Program-made: the position numbers and the translations under genes
Assembly: GCA_903923905.1 (NCBI GenBank)
Contig: CAIXZH010000071.1
Coordinates: forward strand, 1 to 35,298
Origin: an uncultured Bacteroidia bacterium
Lineage (GTDB): Bacteria; Bacteroidota; Bacteroidia; Bacteroidales; Prolixibacteraceae
Length of the DNA stretch: 35,298 bases
Reading direction: 5' to 3'
The notes under the pieces: model-generated
What the model saw: only the letters and a program-made list of their open reading frames with translations
Told to the model about the DNA's origin: nothing
The model's database searches: none
Shown: piece by piece, positions 15,438 to 23,798 of the stretch
Position numbering within the stretch: the first letter of the stretch is position 1
How the letters are laid out: every line of letters begins with the position of its first letter

Positions 15438-16787
15438 GTGATTTTTGAGGAATTAAATTTAAACAATGCCTTGCTCAGGGCATTGGCTGATCTTGAGTTT
15501 GTTAATCCAACCCCGATACAGGAAAAGGCATTTCCTGTTATTCTGTCGGGCAGGGATGTTATTGGAATTGCCCAGACAGGAACAGGAAAAACTTTAGCTT
15601 ATTTACTCCCTGTTTTGAGACAGTTCACCTTTTCCAAACAAAAAGATCCAAGGATACTGATCCTGGTTCCTACCCGTGAATTGGTAATTCAGGTTGTTGA
15701 GGAGATAAGGAAACTGACCACCTACCTGTCTGTTAGAGTTGTCGGTGTTTATGGCGGCACTAATATCAATAATCAGAAAGAAGAGTTATATGCAGGTCTG
15801 GACATCCTGGTTGCAACACCGGGTCGTCTGGTGGATCTTGCGATGACAGGACTTCTTCGGTTAAAATCGATTCAAAAACTGGTGATCGATGAGGTCGATG
15901 AAATGCTTAATCTTGGTTTTCGTCCTCAACTGGTTAGTCTGATGGAGATTATTTCTCCCAAAAGGCAAAACCTCATGTTCAGTGCAACTCTTACAGAGGA
16001 TGTAGATCAGCTGATCTCAGATTTCTTTGCCAATACCTCCAGGATTGAAGTGTCGCCTCACGGCACACCCCTTAAAAAGATTTCTCAGATCGTTTATCGG
16101 GTTCCTAATTATAATACAAAGGTCAACCTTTTGGAGTTGTTACTGCTTGAAAATGAGAATTATAGTAGGGTTCTTGTGTTTGTTAACACCAAAAAAAACG
16201 CTGACCGTTTATTTGAAACAATCCAGACCAAATTTCCCGGACAGATTGGAATTCTTCATTCCAACAAATCTCAGAATTTCAGGATCAACGCCTTGAAATA
16301 TTTTGAGGAGGGGATTTACCGGGTGCTGGTAACTACAGATCTCATTGCACGTGGTCTGGATATCAGTAATATCTCGCATGTCATTAATTTTGAGATGGCT
16401 GAAACGGCAGCCGACTATGTAAACCGCATCGGTCGCACCGGAAGGGCAGATAAGGAGGGTGCTGCAATCTCATTCGTCACCGAAAAGGAAAAGGTTGAAC
16501 TTCAGGATGCTGAAGCCTTGATGAAAATTTCAATCCCTGTTGAACCACTCCCTTCCAACCTTAAAATATCTCTTGAATATACAGAAGCGGAGAATCCAAC
16601 AAATTTATTTGACAAACAATATTACAAGGCTGATACAGCAATCAGAGGATCGCAAGGGGCCTTTCATGAGAAGAAGGAGAAAAATAAAAAGATTAATCTT
16701 GGAGGCCCGGGAACCAGAAATCCAAAATTTGGAGTCAAAAAAAAGCAACCGGTGCCCGTCGTTAAACCGCCAAAATTTAAATTCTGA
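15438..16787 (+). CDS. DEAD-box-family ATP-dependent RNA helicase (DEVD variant)
   Basis: A 449-residue superfamily 2 helicase. Motifs in order: Q motif FVNPTPIQEKAFP (21-33), motif I AQTGTGKT (45-52), PTRELVIQ (78-85), TPGR (127-130), motif II DEVD (151-154), SAT (182-184), VFVNTKKNADRL (248-259), VTTDLIARGLDI (298-309) and motif VI NRIGRTGR (329-336). Two positions depart from the standard: Ala to Val in DEAD, and His to Asn in HRIGRTGR. The C-terminal 60 residues are basic and low-complexity (KKEKNKKINLGG, then KKKQPVPVVKPPKFKF), a usual RNA-binding tail. GTG is the start because the protein begins MIFEELNLNNALL as family members do, and no better codon follows. It probably remodels RNA in ribosome assembly or decay; the specific paralogue is not identifiable. 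The VF530 gene follows 24 nt later. Confidence 0.95.
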   Translation: MIFEELNLNNALLRALADLEFVNPTPIQEKAFPVILSGRDVIGIAQTGTGKTLAYLLPVLRQFTFSKQKDPRILILVPTRELVIQVVEEIRKLTTYLSVRVVGVYGGTNINNQKEELYAGLDILVATPGRLVDLAMTGLLRLKSIQKLVIDEVDEMLNLGFRPQLVSLMEIISPKRQNLMFSATLTEDVDQLISDFFANTSRIEVSPHGTPLKKISQIVYRVPNYNTKVNLLELLLLENENYSRVLVFVNTKKNADRLFETIQTKFPGQIGILHSNKSQNFRINALKYFEEGIYRVLVTTDLIARGLDISNISHVINFEMAETAADYVNRIGRTGRADKEGAAISFVTEKEKVELQDAEALMKISIPVEPLPSNLKISLEYTEAENPTNLFDKQYYKADTAIRGSQGAFHEKKEKNKKINLGGPGTRNPKFGVKKKQPVPVVKPPKFKF

Positions 16788-16811
16788 ATATATTGCCTTT
16801 TCAACCGATCA

Positions 16812-17039
16812 ATGACAACTTCCCAACAAAATAACCCTTTGCACGGAATCACCCTTGAGATGATCCTAAACCATCTGGTAAATTATTTTGGATGGGATGA
16901 GTTAGGCCGTCGGATCAGAATTAACTGTTTTATCAGTGATCCCAGCGTCGTTTCTAGTCTGAAATTCCTCCGTAAAACTCCATGGGCCCGTGCTAAAGTT
17001 GAGGCACTATATCTTGATGTGCTTGCGGGAGAGAAGTAA
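16812..17039 (+). CDS. VF530 family DNA-binding protein (DUF2132)
   Basis: A 75-residue protein nearly all of which is the VF530/DUF2132 domain: [34 protein letters not shown], then [20 protein letters not shown] and VEALYL. The family is named after a Vibrio protein of solved structure and is annotated as DNA-binding; its biological role is not known. The length is typical. It starts 24 nt after the helicase stop, so it is probably co-transcribed with it. The first eight residues (MTTSQQNN) are an unconserved lead-in. No signal peptide is present. Confidence 0.92.
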   Translation: MTTSQQNNPLHGITLEMILNHLVNYFGWDELGRRIRINCFISDPSVVSSLKFLRKTPWARAKVEALYLDVLAGEK

Positions 17040-17120
17040 CTAATCCTGTAAATGGGATAGAATCTGGCGGAGAATCCAGTCCCAATGAATTTACTGCATA
17101 TTGAATATAAAATTTAAAGA

Positions 17121-17813
17121 ATGGACCGTGCTTATCTTGAAATAATTTTTTTATGCGGATTGATTTTACAGATTATTCTCGTTCTCCCTTACCTTCGGGA
17201 TTATTTCCCCAAAAAATTCCATCATAATTTCAATAAAAGGGAACGGCTCTATTTAATATTTATATCTATCGGATCACAGCTGCTTCCGTTAATTTATATC
17301 TTATCTTCCTGGTTCTCATGGTTTGATTATAACCTGCCAAAATGGACGGCAATTCCTGCTCTCCTTCTTTATTTTTTTAGCTATTGGCTTTTTTTTAAAG
17401 CCTATACAGATTTGGGAAAATCCTGGTCACCCGGTTGGGATATCATAACAGAGCATGTTTTAGTTACATCAGGAATCTTCAAATGGGTTCGTCATCCGAT
17501 GTATGCTTCTTTTACATCTGTTGCCGTTGCTCAGATTCTGATGTTGCAAAACTGGATGGTAGGTCCTGCTTTCCTGATCCTTGCTGTGCCATTTTACACC
17601 TATCGGATTCAACGTGAAGAGCGGCAACTCCTAATCCATTTCGGGGATACGTACCTGCAATACAAGAAACAAACCAATGCCCTTGTACCCGAAATGAAAA
17701 ATGCTTATTTTGTGCTGATTATTAGAAAGTTGAGAATGGTATTCAAGAAGAACTATTTAATAACAGCCTTCAAATCACGTTTTGCAAGGGCACGGCGCAT
17801 GGGGAGTAAATAA
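17121..17813 (+). CDS. Isoprenylcysteine carboxyl methyltransferase (ICMT)-like membrane protein
   Basis: A 230-residue membrane protein with about five hydrophobic segments (6-24, 43-65, 76-94 and two more between about 130 and 160). The ICMT/PEMT signature is present: LVTSGIFKWVRHPMYASF (114-131) with RHPMY, then YRIQREERQLLIHFGDTYLQY with the EE pair. This fold binds S-adenosylmethionine and methylates small or lipid-like acceptors; bacterial substrates are mostly unknown. Most relatives end soon after the YLQYKKQ segment, while this one continues for about 37 basic residues. The last 20 of these are encoded antisense to the end of clpS, which suggests the original stop was lost or that this tail is tolerated. 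It lies 81 nt after the VF530 gene, possibly in the same unit. Confidence 0.85.
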   Translation: MDRAYLEIIFLCGLILQIILVLPYLRDYFPKKFHHNFNKRERLYLIFISIGSQLLPLIYILSSWFSWFDYNLPKWTAIPALLLYFFSYWLFFKAYTDLGKSWSPGWDIITEHVLVTSGIFKWVRHPMYASFTSVAVAQILMLQNWMVGPAFLILAVPFYTYRIQREERQLLIHFGDTYLQYKKQTNALVPEMKNAYFVLIIRKLRMVFKKNYLITAFKSRFARARRMGSK

Positions 17814-18028
17814 TTTTTGGATCCCCGTTTTACATCGCATTTACCTTTATAATGAATGAGGTAAGTGCATTGAGTTGCCTGTACCGAATCGAGTTCACAG
17901 ATTTCGATCAATGATTCAATAACATAGTCAAAGGTATGATAATCATCATTGTGAAGTTCCAGGGTACAAATATGATCCTTGTCTGAATCCGTTGGTGAAA
18001 TCCGATTTTTTTGCTTCTCAATGCTCAT
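17753..18028 (-). CDS. clpS: ATP-dependent Clp protease adaptor ClpS
   Basis: A 91-residue protein with the ClpS fold: LELHNDDYHTFDYVIESL (the N-degron pocket region with the Asn-Asp-Asp motif), QATQCTYLIHYKGKCDVKRGS (the conserved His and Gly-Lys), and the C-terminal LLPMRRALAKRDLKAVIK helix and strand. ClpS delivers proteins with destabilising N-terminal residues to ClpAP-type (or ClpCP) proteases. The first 20 residues are a flexible, charged lead, as expected for a segment that enters the unfoldase pore. It starts 20 nt after the stop of the TPR-SPOR gene on the same strand. Its final 61 nt overlap the convergent ICMT-like gene, and the conserved C-terminal helix falls inside the overlap, so both tails are likely real. 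Confidence 0.93.
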   Translation of the reverse strand: MSIEKQKNRISPTDSDKDHICTLELHNDDYHTFDYVIESLIEICELDSVQATQCTYLIHYKGKCDVKRGSKNYLLPMRRALAKRDLKAVIK

Positions 18029-18048
18029 CTCTGCTATAGTTTAACGGT

Positions 18049-19398
18049 TTATTTTGAAGGAACATCCTTCACTACCGAAGAGACGGGTACTCTTTCCCCG
18101 TTTTTAAATGCCGCTAAAAATGCCCCTTTTACCCCTTCCATGATCAATTGGTTTTTAAGTGTTGTGGCATCCTTGTAGACATTAAAATTCCCGATTGTGT
18201 AAATTTCGTTATGCTTTTCGTCGGTGTATTTATCAATCTTCCTGAATTTCGACAACATGGCATACCTGGTTTTGAAGGCGGGAGTCAACTTCCCGTTTTT
18301 AAAGGAACCAATCTGAACCTTAAACACTATGATATCCTTGTGCTCCGGAAGGTTAAGGGGGAGAATTGACTGTTGTTTAAGTGAATCGGGTTCGTCGGCG
18401 AGAACACCATTTATTTGCCCAGTGGGTTTGACTGGCGCTTCAACAGGTATAATCTCAGCTTTCTTTTTCTCATTCAAAAGTCGCTCCCCTCTGACTCTCT
18501 CCCGTTCAGTTATCTCGGTGATAAAATCGGCCATTTTATCAGCTCCGGCTTTTTCCCAATAGGCTGATTCTTTTATTCTTGCCTGCTCAAAATACTTCTC
18601 CCGATCCCGAAGTAACTGGTAAGATTGCTGCTCTGCTTCAACTATCCTCTGCACCAGGGCAAGCCGTGTAGTAACGCTGTTCGTCTCTTCATGAGCTTTT
18701 CTAAGAATATCAGTATTACTGACTATCGAGTCGTTCTTGCCGGTTGCAATCCACGCTTTGGCGAATAGAATTTTAGCAGCCTCACTCCTGAAATCAGTGA
18801 TGCTATGATAGGTTAATTGACTATTAATCTGGAAATTAAACCATTCAGTCTTGAGTGAATCAGGTATTGGGAATATCTTTTCATCCGGCTGCGGAGCCGG
18901 CACTTTGATGGTATCCACAAATATTGTTTTGGTATCACCTTTGTCAATTTTAAACGGATTGATCTGTTTTAAACAAAGATCAAGGTATTTATCGTATTCA
19001 AGTTCCCGATGCTCCTGTTTGCTCCCTTTATATCTTTTATAGAAGTCGAGTGCTTCAGGCCAGTTGCCTAAGGCATGAAAATAATTTGCCAGGTAAAAAT
19101 TAGCATTGGAGGGCGTTTTGTCAACTACTGCATTAAGCAGAGCCTCCTTGGTAGCGGTTTCGAAGTGATGGTTCTTAAGTAAAGTAACTCCATAATAGTA
19201 GTTTAACATAGGATTATCAGGAGATTTATTGATAAGCTCTGTAAACAATGGCAATGCTTTTTCAAATTTCTTTTCATTAAAGTAGTCAATGGCAAGTTTT
19301 TCATTACCAATTATTTCCTGAGCGATTGACAGTGTCGGAAATAGCAAATACAGACCCGTGATGAAATTAAAGCAAATGCTTTTTAACGAAAAGTTCAT
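18049..19398 (-). CDS. TPR and SPOR domain-containing exported protein
   Basis: A 449-residue protein. A signal peptide (FITGLYLLFPTLSIAQ) is followed by tetratricopeptide-like repeats at about 32-140 (LAIDYFNEKKFEKALPLFTELI, ANFYLANYFHALGNWPEALDFY). A charged, helical and probably coiled-coil middle section at about 215-325 (EAEQQSYQLLRDREKYFEQARIKES region) leads to a C-terminal SPOR domain at about 355-435 (IVFKVQIGSFKNGKL, YTIGNFNVYKDATTLKNQL). SPOR domains bind denuded peptidoglycan at division sites, so the protein is predicted to be periplasmic and wall-associated. Its exact function is unknown. A TAATTTTG element lies 30 nt upstream, and clpS follows 20 nt downstream. Confidence 0.88.
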   Translation of the reverse strand: MNFSLKSICFNFITGLYLLFPTLSIAQEIIGNEKLAIDYFNEKKFEKALPLFTELINKSPDNPMLNYYYGVTLLKNHHFETATKEALLNAVVDKTPSNANFYLANYFHALGNWPEALDFYKRYKGSKQEHRELEYDKYLDLCLKQINPFKIDKGDTKTIFVDTIKVPAPQPDEKIFPIPDSLKTEWFNFQINSQLTYHSITDFRSEAAKILFAKAWIATGKNDSIVSNTDILRKAHEETNSVTTRLALVQRIVEAEQQSYQLLRDREKYFEQARIKESAYWEKAGADKMADFITEITERERVRGERLLNEKKKAEIIPVEAPVKPTGQINGVLADEPDSLKQQSILPLNLPEHKDIIVFKVQIGSFKNGKLTPAFKTRYAMLSKFRKIDKYTDEKHNEIYTIGNFNVYKDATTLKNQLIMEGVKGAFLAAFKNGERVPVSSVVKDVPSK

Positions 19399-19427
19399 GA
19401 CTATGGATACGTGAAATATTTAGGGAC

Positions 19428-19435
19428 CAAAATTA
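19428..19435 (-). promoter_or_regulatory. Possible -7 element for the TPR-SPOR/clpS unit
   Basis: The minus strand reads TAATTTTG, a full TAnnTTTG match, with the predicted start about 20 nt before the TPR-SPOR ATG. No TTTG is found at the expected distance upstream, so only half the promoter is supported. Confidence 0.3.
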
Positions 19436-19519
19436 ACCATTTTAGTCAGTAATTTTGGCTTTCTACAATTTTTTCTCTGTTTATTCAGTTCAATTCCTGC
19501 TCTTTTTTCTTTAATTTCT

Positions 19520-19527
19520 TATATTTG
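19520..19527 (+). promoter_or_regulatory. Possible -7 element upstream of bcp-recA
   Basis: TATATTTG matches TAnnTTTG, but no TTTG lies about 20 nt upstream and the bcp ATG is 145 nt away. It is the only full -7 match I saw in the 274-nt gap between the two divergent genes. Confidence 0.3.
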
Positions 19528-19672
19528 TAGGATAATGTAAACCATGTTTCCTGAGTAATTTGCCTGTTCCGGATTCTTTCAGAATAGATTCATGGAATGA
19601 TTTTTAATTCAAGGCCTGGCAAACTTTGTTTCGTGTGAGTTTGTTCTGGTTTAAATTTAAAAATATTTAGAT

Positions 19673-20140
19673 ATGCAAAATTTAGTTGAAGGATTACCGG
19701 CTCCCGATTTTAGCGGAATCAACCAGGAGGGAAATTCAATTTCGCTTTCAGCACTTAAAGGTAAGAAGTTAATTCTCTACTTTTATCCTAAAGATAACAC
19801 CCCCGGATGTACTGCAGAGTCCTGTAACTTGAATGATAATTATGATTACTGGCTTTCAAAGGGTTATGAAGTAATCGGTGTAAGTCCGGACAGCGAGGCC
19901 TCCCACTTGAAATTTGCCCAAAAATTCGGATTGAAATTTAATCTGATTGCCGATACCAATAAAGAAATTCTTCAGTCTTACGGAGTTTGGGGCGAAAAAA
20001 TGAATTATGGCAAAACCTATATGGGTGTTATCCGGACAACCTTCGTGATTAATGAGGAAGGGATTATTGAAAAAATATTCAAAAAGGTCGACACGAAAGA
20101 ACATACCAGTCAGATCGTTAAAGAGCTATTAATTAAGTAA
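19673..20140 (+). CDS. bcp: Thioredoxin-dependent peroxiredoxin, BCP type
   Basis: A 155-residue thioredoxin-fold peroxidase. The active site is [14 protein letters not shown], with peroxidatic Cys46 and a candidate resolving Cys51 five residues later, the BCP/PrxQ pattern. The [13 protein letters not shown] strand and the Lys/Thr-rich C-terminal helix follow. It reduces hydrogen peroxide and organic peroxides in the cytoplasm and is recharged by thioredoxin. Length and motif order are normal. recA starts 13 nt after its stop, so the two are almost certainly one operon, an arrangement I associate with Bacteroidota and one that would couple peroxide defence to DNA repair. Confidence 0.96.
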   Translation: MQNLVEGLPAPDFSGINQEGNSISLSALKGKKLILYFYPKDNTPGCTAESCNLNDNYDYWLSKGYEVIGVSPDSEASHLKFAQKFGLKFNLIADTNKEILQSYGVWGEKMNYGKTYMGVIRTTFVINEEGIIEKIFKKVDTKEHTSQIVKELLIK

Positions 20141-20153
20141 ATATATTTTAAAA

Positions 20154-21176
20154 ATGGCAAAGGAAGATACGCAGAAGGTCAACAGTGAGAAGTTGAAAGC
20201 CCTCCAGCTTACGATGGATAAAATCGAGAAGAGCTATGGGAAAGGCTCAATTATGCGAATGGGTGATAAACCTGTCGATGATGTGCAGGCTATTCATTCG
20301 GGCTCAATAGCACTGGATATGGCCATGGGAATCGGCGGCTATCCCAAAGGGCGGGTGATTGAGATTTTTGGTCCTGAATCTTCAGGAAAAACAACCCTTG
20401 CGATCCATGCCATTGCCGAAGCGCAGAAAGTTGGCGGAATCGCGGCATTTATTGATGCTGAACATGCTTTCGATCCAACTTATGCTCAAAAATTAGGAGT
20501 GAATATTAATGAGTTGCTGATTTCGCAACCCGATAACGGGGAGCAGGCTCTTGAAATTGCCGATAGCCTGATCCGTTCCGGCGCTATTGATATCATTGTC
20601 ATTGACTCTGTTGCAGCATTGACACCCAAAGCTGAGATTGAAGGTGAAATGGGGGAATCAAAGATGGGACTTCAGGCCAGATTGATGTCTCAAGCCCTTC
20701 GGAAACTCACCGGTAGTATCAGTAAAACCAAAACCTGCGTTATTTTCATCAACCAGCTGCGTGATAAAATCGGGGTAATGTTTGGAAATCCTGAAACTAC
20801 AACCGGAGGTAATGCCCTTAAATTTTACGCCTCTGTGCGTCTTGATATCCGTAAAATTGGTCAGCTGAAAGACGGTGATGAGGTTCAGGGAAGTCATACC
20901 CGTGTAAAAGTGGTCAAAAACAAGGTTGCTCCTCCATTCCGTAAAGCTGAATTCGATATCCTTTATGGCGAGGGGATCTCTAAAATTGGGGAAATTATTG
21001 ATCTTGGGGTTGAAATTGAACTCATTAAAAAGGCCGGATCGTGGTTTAGTTATGGTGAAACAAAGCTCGGACAAGGCAGAGAAGGGGTAAAATCATTACT
21101 TAAAGATAATCCGGAATTACTGGAAGAGCTTGAAGGCAAGATAATTGCCAATTATACGCCGTCCCTGGATAAATAA
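20154..21176 (+). CDS. recA: Recombinase RecA
   Basis: A 340-residue recombinase covering the full family length. Walker A is GPESSGKTT (73-81), followed by [10 protein letters not shown], the Walker B region [12 protein letters not shown], loop L1 ([25 protein letters not shown] region) and the loop L2 segment with [22 protein letters not shown]. The C-terminal domain ends in a shorter acidic tail than the E. coli protein. It forms ATP-dependent filaments on single-stranded DNA for homologous recombination and the SOS response. No SOS box was recognised in front of it. It follows bcp by 13 nt and is closed by an intrinsic terminator. Confidence 0.99.
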   Translation: MAKEDTQKVNSEKLKALQLTMDKIEKSYGKGSIMRMGDKPVDDVQAIHSGSIALDMAMGIGGYPKGRVIEIFGPESSGKTTLAIHAIAEAQKVGGIAAFIDAEHAFDPTYAQKLGVNINELLISQPDNGEQALEIADSLIRSGAIDIIVIDSVAALTPKAEIEGEMGESKMGLQARLMSQALRKLTGSISKTKTCVIFINQLRDKIGVMFGNPETTTGGNALKFYASVRLDIRKIGQLKDGDEVQGSHTRVKVVKNKVAPPFRKAEFDILYGEGISKIGEIIDLGVEIELIKKAGSWFSYGETKLGQGREGVKSLLKDNPELLEELEGKIIANYTPSLDK

Positions 21177-21196
21177 ATAATTGACACCATCTAAAG

Positions 21197-21234
21197 AAAT
21201 CTGAACCGGAAATTTTTGGGTTCAGATTTTTTTT
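21197..21234 (+). terminator. Intrinsic terminator of the bcp-recA operon
   Basis: Arms 21197-21207 and 21219-21229 are perfectly complementary over 11 nt with an 11-nt loop, and the descending arm runs into eight T residues (21227-21234). It begins 20 nt after the recA stop. A second 7-bp hairpin (21232-21238 with 21245-21251) follows directly. Confidence 0.88.
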
Positions 21235-21353
21235 GGACTTTTGTGTCCAAAGTTAAAATGGATATTTCAGAAATATTTTAGTCTCTGAGAACCCCGAAAC
21301 GGATAGCAGTGGTCTTGATGGTTGGGGTGATATTTTGAACAAATAATTTACAG

Positions 21354-23777
21354 ATGAAGATATTGAAATTTGGGGGAACTTCTGTCGGTTCAGCTGAAAA
21401 TATAAAAAGGATAAGTGAAATAGTTCTTAATCAGCAAGAAAAGATAGTTGTGGTGGTCTCTGCTTTGGGAGGCGTGACGGATTTGCTTGTTGGAGTAGCC
21501 CGAAAGGCCGCTTTGGGGATTAAACTGAATGGAGAACTCCTTGCAATCAGGGTGCGTCACGAGGAGATTATTGATACTTTATTTGATGCGGATAATGGAG
21601 TGAGAATAATTGAATCACTTAAGCCACTTTTTGACGAACTCGAAAAAATTGTTCAGGGAGTTACCCTTATCGGGGAACTTACGCCGAAAACATTGGATAA
21701 GATTCTCGGTTTTGGGGAACGGCTCTCTTCGTTGTTGATTAGCAATTACTTAAGTGTTCCGTTAATTGACAGTATGTCGGTTATTAAAACTGACCGGAAT
21801 TTTGGAAAGGCAAATGTTGATTTTGATCTCACCTATCAGTTAATTTCTGAAGCTTGTCTTAAAATAGATCAATTTGCTGTGGCTCCGGGTTTTATCTCCT
21901 CTGCTACTGATGGTTCCATGACTACCCTCGGACGTGGTGGCTCAGATTATACAGCCGCACTTTTTGCAGCTGCTGTGAATGCAACCCAGCTTGAAATCTG
22001 GACCGACGTGGATGGTTTTATGACCGCTGACCCTCGGGTGATCAGCAAGGCCTATACAATTCCTATGCTTACTTATTCGGAAGCCATGGAGTTATCCCAT
22101 TTTGGAGCCAAGGTGATCTATCCTCCAACAATACTTCCGGTTTACCAGAAAAACATTCCTATTCATATTAAAAATACGTTGAATCCTGGTGGTGATGGTA
22201 CATTAATCAGTCAGTTGGAAACTTCCGGCAAGGATCATCCGATTAAAGGGATCTCTTCAATTTCAGGTATTTCCTTGTTTACCATTCAGGGTTTGGGCAT
22301 GGTCGGGGTAACCGGTATTTCCATGCGACTCTTCGGAGCGCTGGCCCGGAAAGAGATTAACGTCATTCTGATTTCCCAGGCTTCCTCTGAAAACTCTATC
22401 AGTTTTGCCATTGACTCCCAGTTTTCGGAAATTGCCAACGAGGCGATATCCTATGAGTTTGAACGTGAAATCGCATCCGGAAGAATCAGCAAACTGGCTT
22501 GCGAAAATGAACTTTCAATTGTGGCTATTGTTGGCGAAAATATGAAACATTCCGCCGGAATAGCCGGAAAACTTTTTCATACTATTGGGAAAAACGGAAT
22601 AAATGTTGTGGCTATTGCACAGGGTGCTTCTGAACAAAACATCTCCTGGGTAGTTAAGAACACCGATTTGAGGAAGACACTCAATGTGGTGCACGAGGCA
22701 TTTTTCCTCTCTCCATTCGTTGAGCTGAATATATTCCTGGTTGGAATCGGAACTGTCGGGCGTGATCTTTTAGAACAGATCGGCCGGCAACAGGAAAAAT
22801 TAAAAAAAGAACACCGACTCAAACTGAAGCTTGCCGGGGTTGCGAATTCAAGGAAGATGGTTTTTGACCGTGAGGGAATTGATGTCTTAACAATTAAAAA
22901 TAAAATCAACCAGTCAGAGGTGAAATCCGACCTGAAATTGTTTTGCAAGACAATGGTTGAGATGAACATGTTCAACTCTGTTTTTGTTGACTGTACAGCA
23001 GACGAAAAAGTTGCAAATCAATATCTTTTTGCACTTGAAAATTTTATTTCTGTAGTTGCTGCCAATAAAGTGGCCGCTTCATCGGAATATAGCCGCTACA
23101 GGGAGCTCAAGGAAATGGCTGCAAAGCATGGTGTTAAATTTCTGTTTGAAACCAATGTAGGCGCAGGTCTTCCCTTGATTTCGACAATTAACGATCTGAT
23201 GCATTCAGGTGACCGTATCGTCCGCATTGAAGCGGTGCTATCCGGAACGCTGAATTATATATTCAATACTTTAAGTAAAGAGATCCCTTTCAGCAAAGCA
23301 GTCAGAATGGCCAAAGAGATGGGATATGCAGAACCCGATCCACGCATCGATCTTAGCGGAATTGATGTGATCCGCAAGCTGGTGATTCTTGCACGGGAAT
23401 CAGGATATCGTCTTGAAAAAGAAGAAGTTGAAAATAATTCTTTCATACCTCAGAAGTATTTTAGTTCTTCCATGGAGGAATTTTGGAATACTATCAGTGA
23501 AATGGATGAAGTATTTGATAAGCAACGGCTTGTCCTTGAATCCAAACATCAGAAATGGCGTTTCGTAGGAGTGATGAACGAGGGAAAAGCTTCTGTCTCT
23601 TTGGTGGTTGTGGATCCAGGCCACCCGTTTTATGATCTTGAAGGAAGTAATAACATCCTGCTCTTAACCAGTGAGCGTTATAATGAATATCCGATGTTGA
23701 TCAAAGGGTACGGAGCGGGTGCTGCAGTTACAGCTGCGGGTGTTTTTGCAGATCTGATCAAGGTTTCGAATATATAA
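21354..23777 (+). CDS. thrA: Bifunctional aspartate kinase/homoserine dehydrogenase
   Basis: An 807-residue protein. The aspartate kinase domain (1 to about 300) has KFGGTSVG (5-12) and TLGRGGSDYTAAL (191-203). Two ACT regulatory domains (about 305-450) carry the paired signatures SQASSENSIS and AQGASEQNIS, which suggests allosteric inhibition by a pathway amino acid, usually threonine. The homoserine dehydrogenase domain (about 455-807) has the nucleotide-binding FLVGIGTVGRDLL (461-473), then AANKVAAS and YAEPDPRIDLSG. The enzyme carries out the first and third steps from aspartate to homoserine. Length and order match ThrA. It is followed after 21 nt by the apgM-type gene and then thrC. No threonine-rich leader peptide or attenuator was seen in the 177 nt before the start. 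Confidence 0.97.
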   Translation: MKILKFGGTSVGSAENIKRISEIVLNQQEKIVVVVSALGGVTDLLVGVARKAALGIKLNGELLAIRVRHEEIIDTLFDADNGVRIIESLKPLFDELEKIVQGVTLIGELTPKTLDKILGFGERLSSLLISNYLSVPLIDSMSVIKTDRNFGKANVDFDLTYQLISEACLKIDQFAVAPGFISSATDGSMTTLGRGGSDYTAALFAAAVNATQLEIWTDVDGFMTADPRVISKAYTIPMLTYSEAMELSHFGAKVIYPPTILPVYQKNIPIHIKNTLNPGGDGTLISQLETSGKDHPIKGISSISGISLFTIQGLGMVGVTGISMRLFGALARKEINVILISQASSENSISFAIDSQFSEIANEAISYEFEREIASGRISKLACENELSIVAIVGENMKHSAGIAGKLFHTIGKNGINVVAIAQGASEQNISWVVKNTDLRKTLNVVHEAFFLSPFVELNIFLVGIGTVGRDLLEQIGRQQEKLKKEHRLKLKLAGVANSRKMVFDREGIDVLTIKNKINQSEVKSDLKLFCKTMVEMNMFNSVFVDCTADEKVANQYLFALENFISVVAANKVAASSEYSRYRELKEMAAKHGVKFLFETNVGAGLPLISTINDLMHSGDRIVRIEAVLSGTLNYIFNTLSKEIPFSKAVRMAKEMGYAEPDPRIDLSGIDVIRKLVILARESGYRLEKEEVENNSFIPQKYFSSSMEEFWNTISEMDEVFDKQRLVLESKHQKWRFVGVMNEGKASVSLVVVDPGHPFYDLEGSNNILLLTSERYNEYPMLIKGYGAGAAVTAAGVFADLIKVSNI

Positions 23778-23798
23778 TAATTGGGTAAATAACTAATA

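Noticed and set aside
17040-17120. Nested complementary segments (TGGGA/TCCCA, CTGG/CCAG) between the VF530 and ICMT-like genes
   Set aside because: The stem is short, asymmetric and has no T run; too weak to call a terminator or riboswitch.
20658-21074. 138-codon minus-strand frame inside recA
   Set aside because: It lies antisense to highly conserved RecA sequence and has no independent support.
21177-21353. Possible threonine leader peptide or attenuator before thrA
   Set aside because: No short ORF with Thr or Ile codon runs is present; the only hairpins are the recA terminator and a 7-bp stem next to it.
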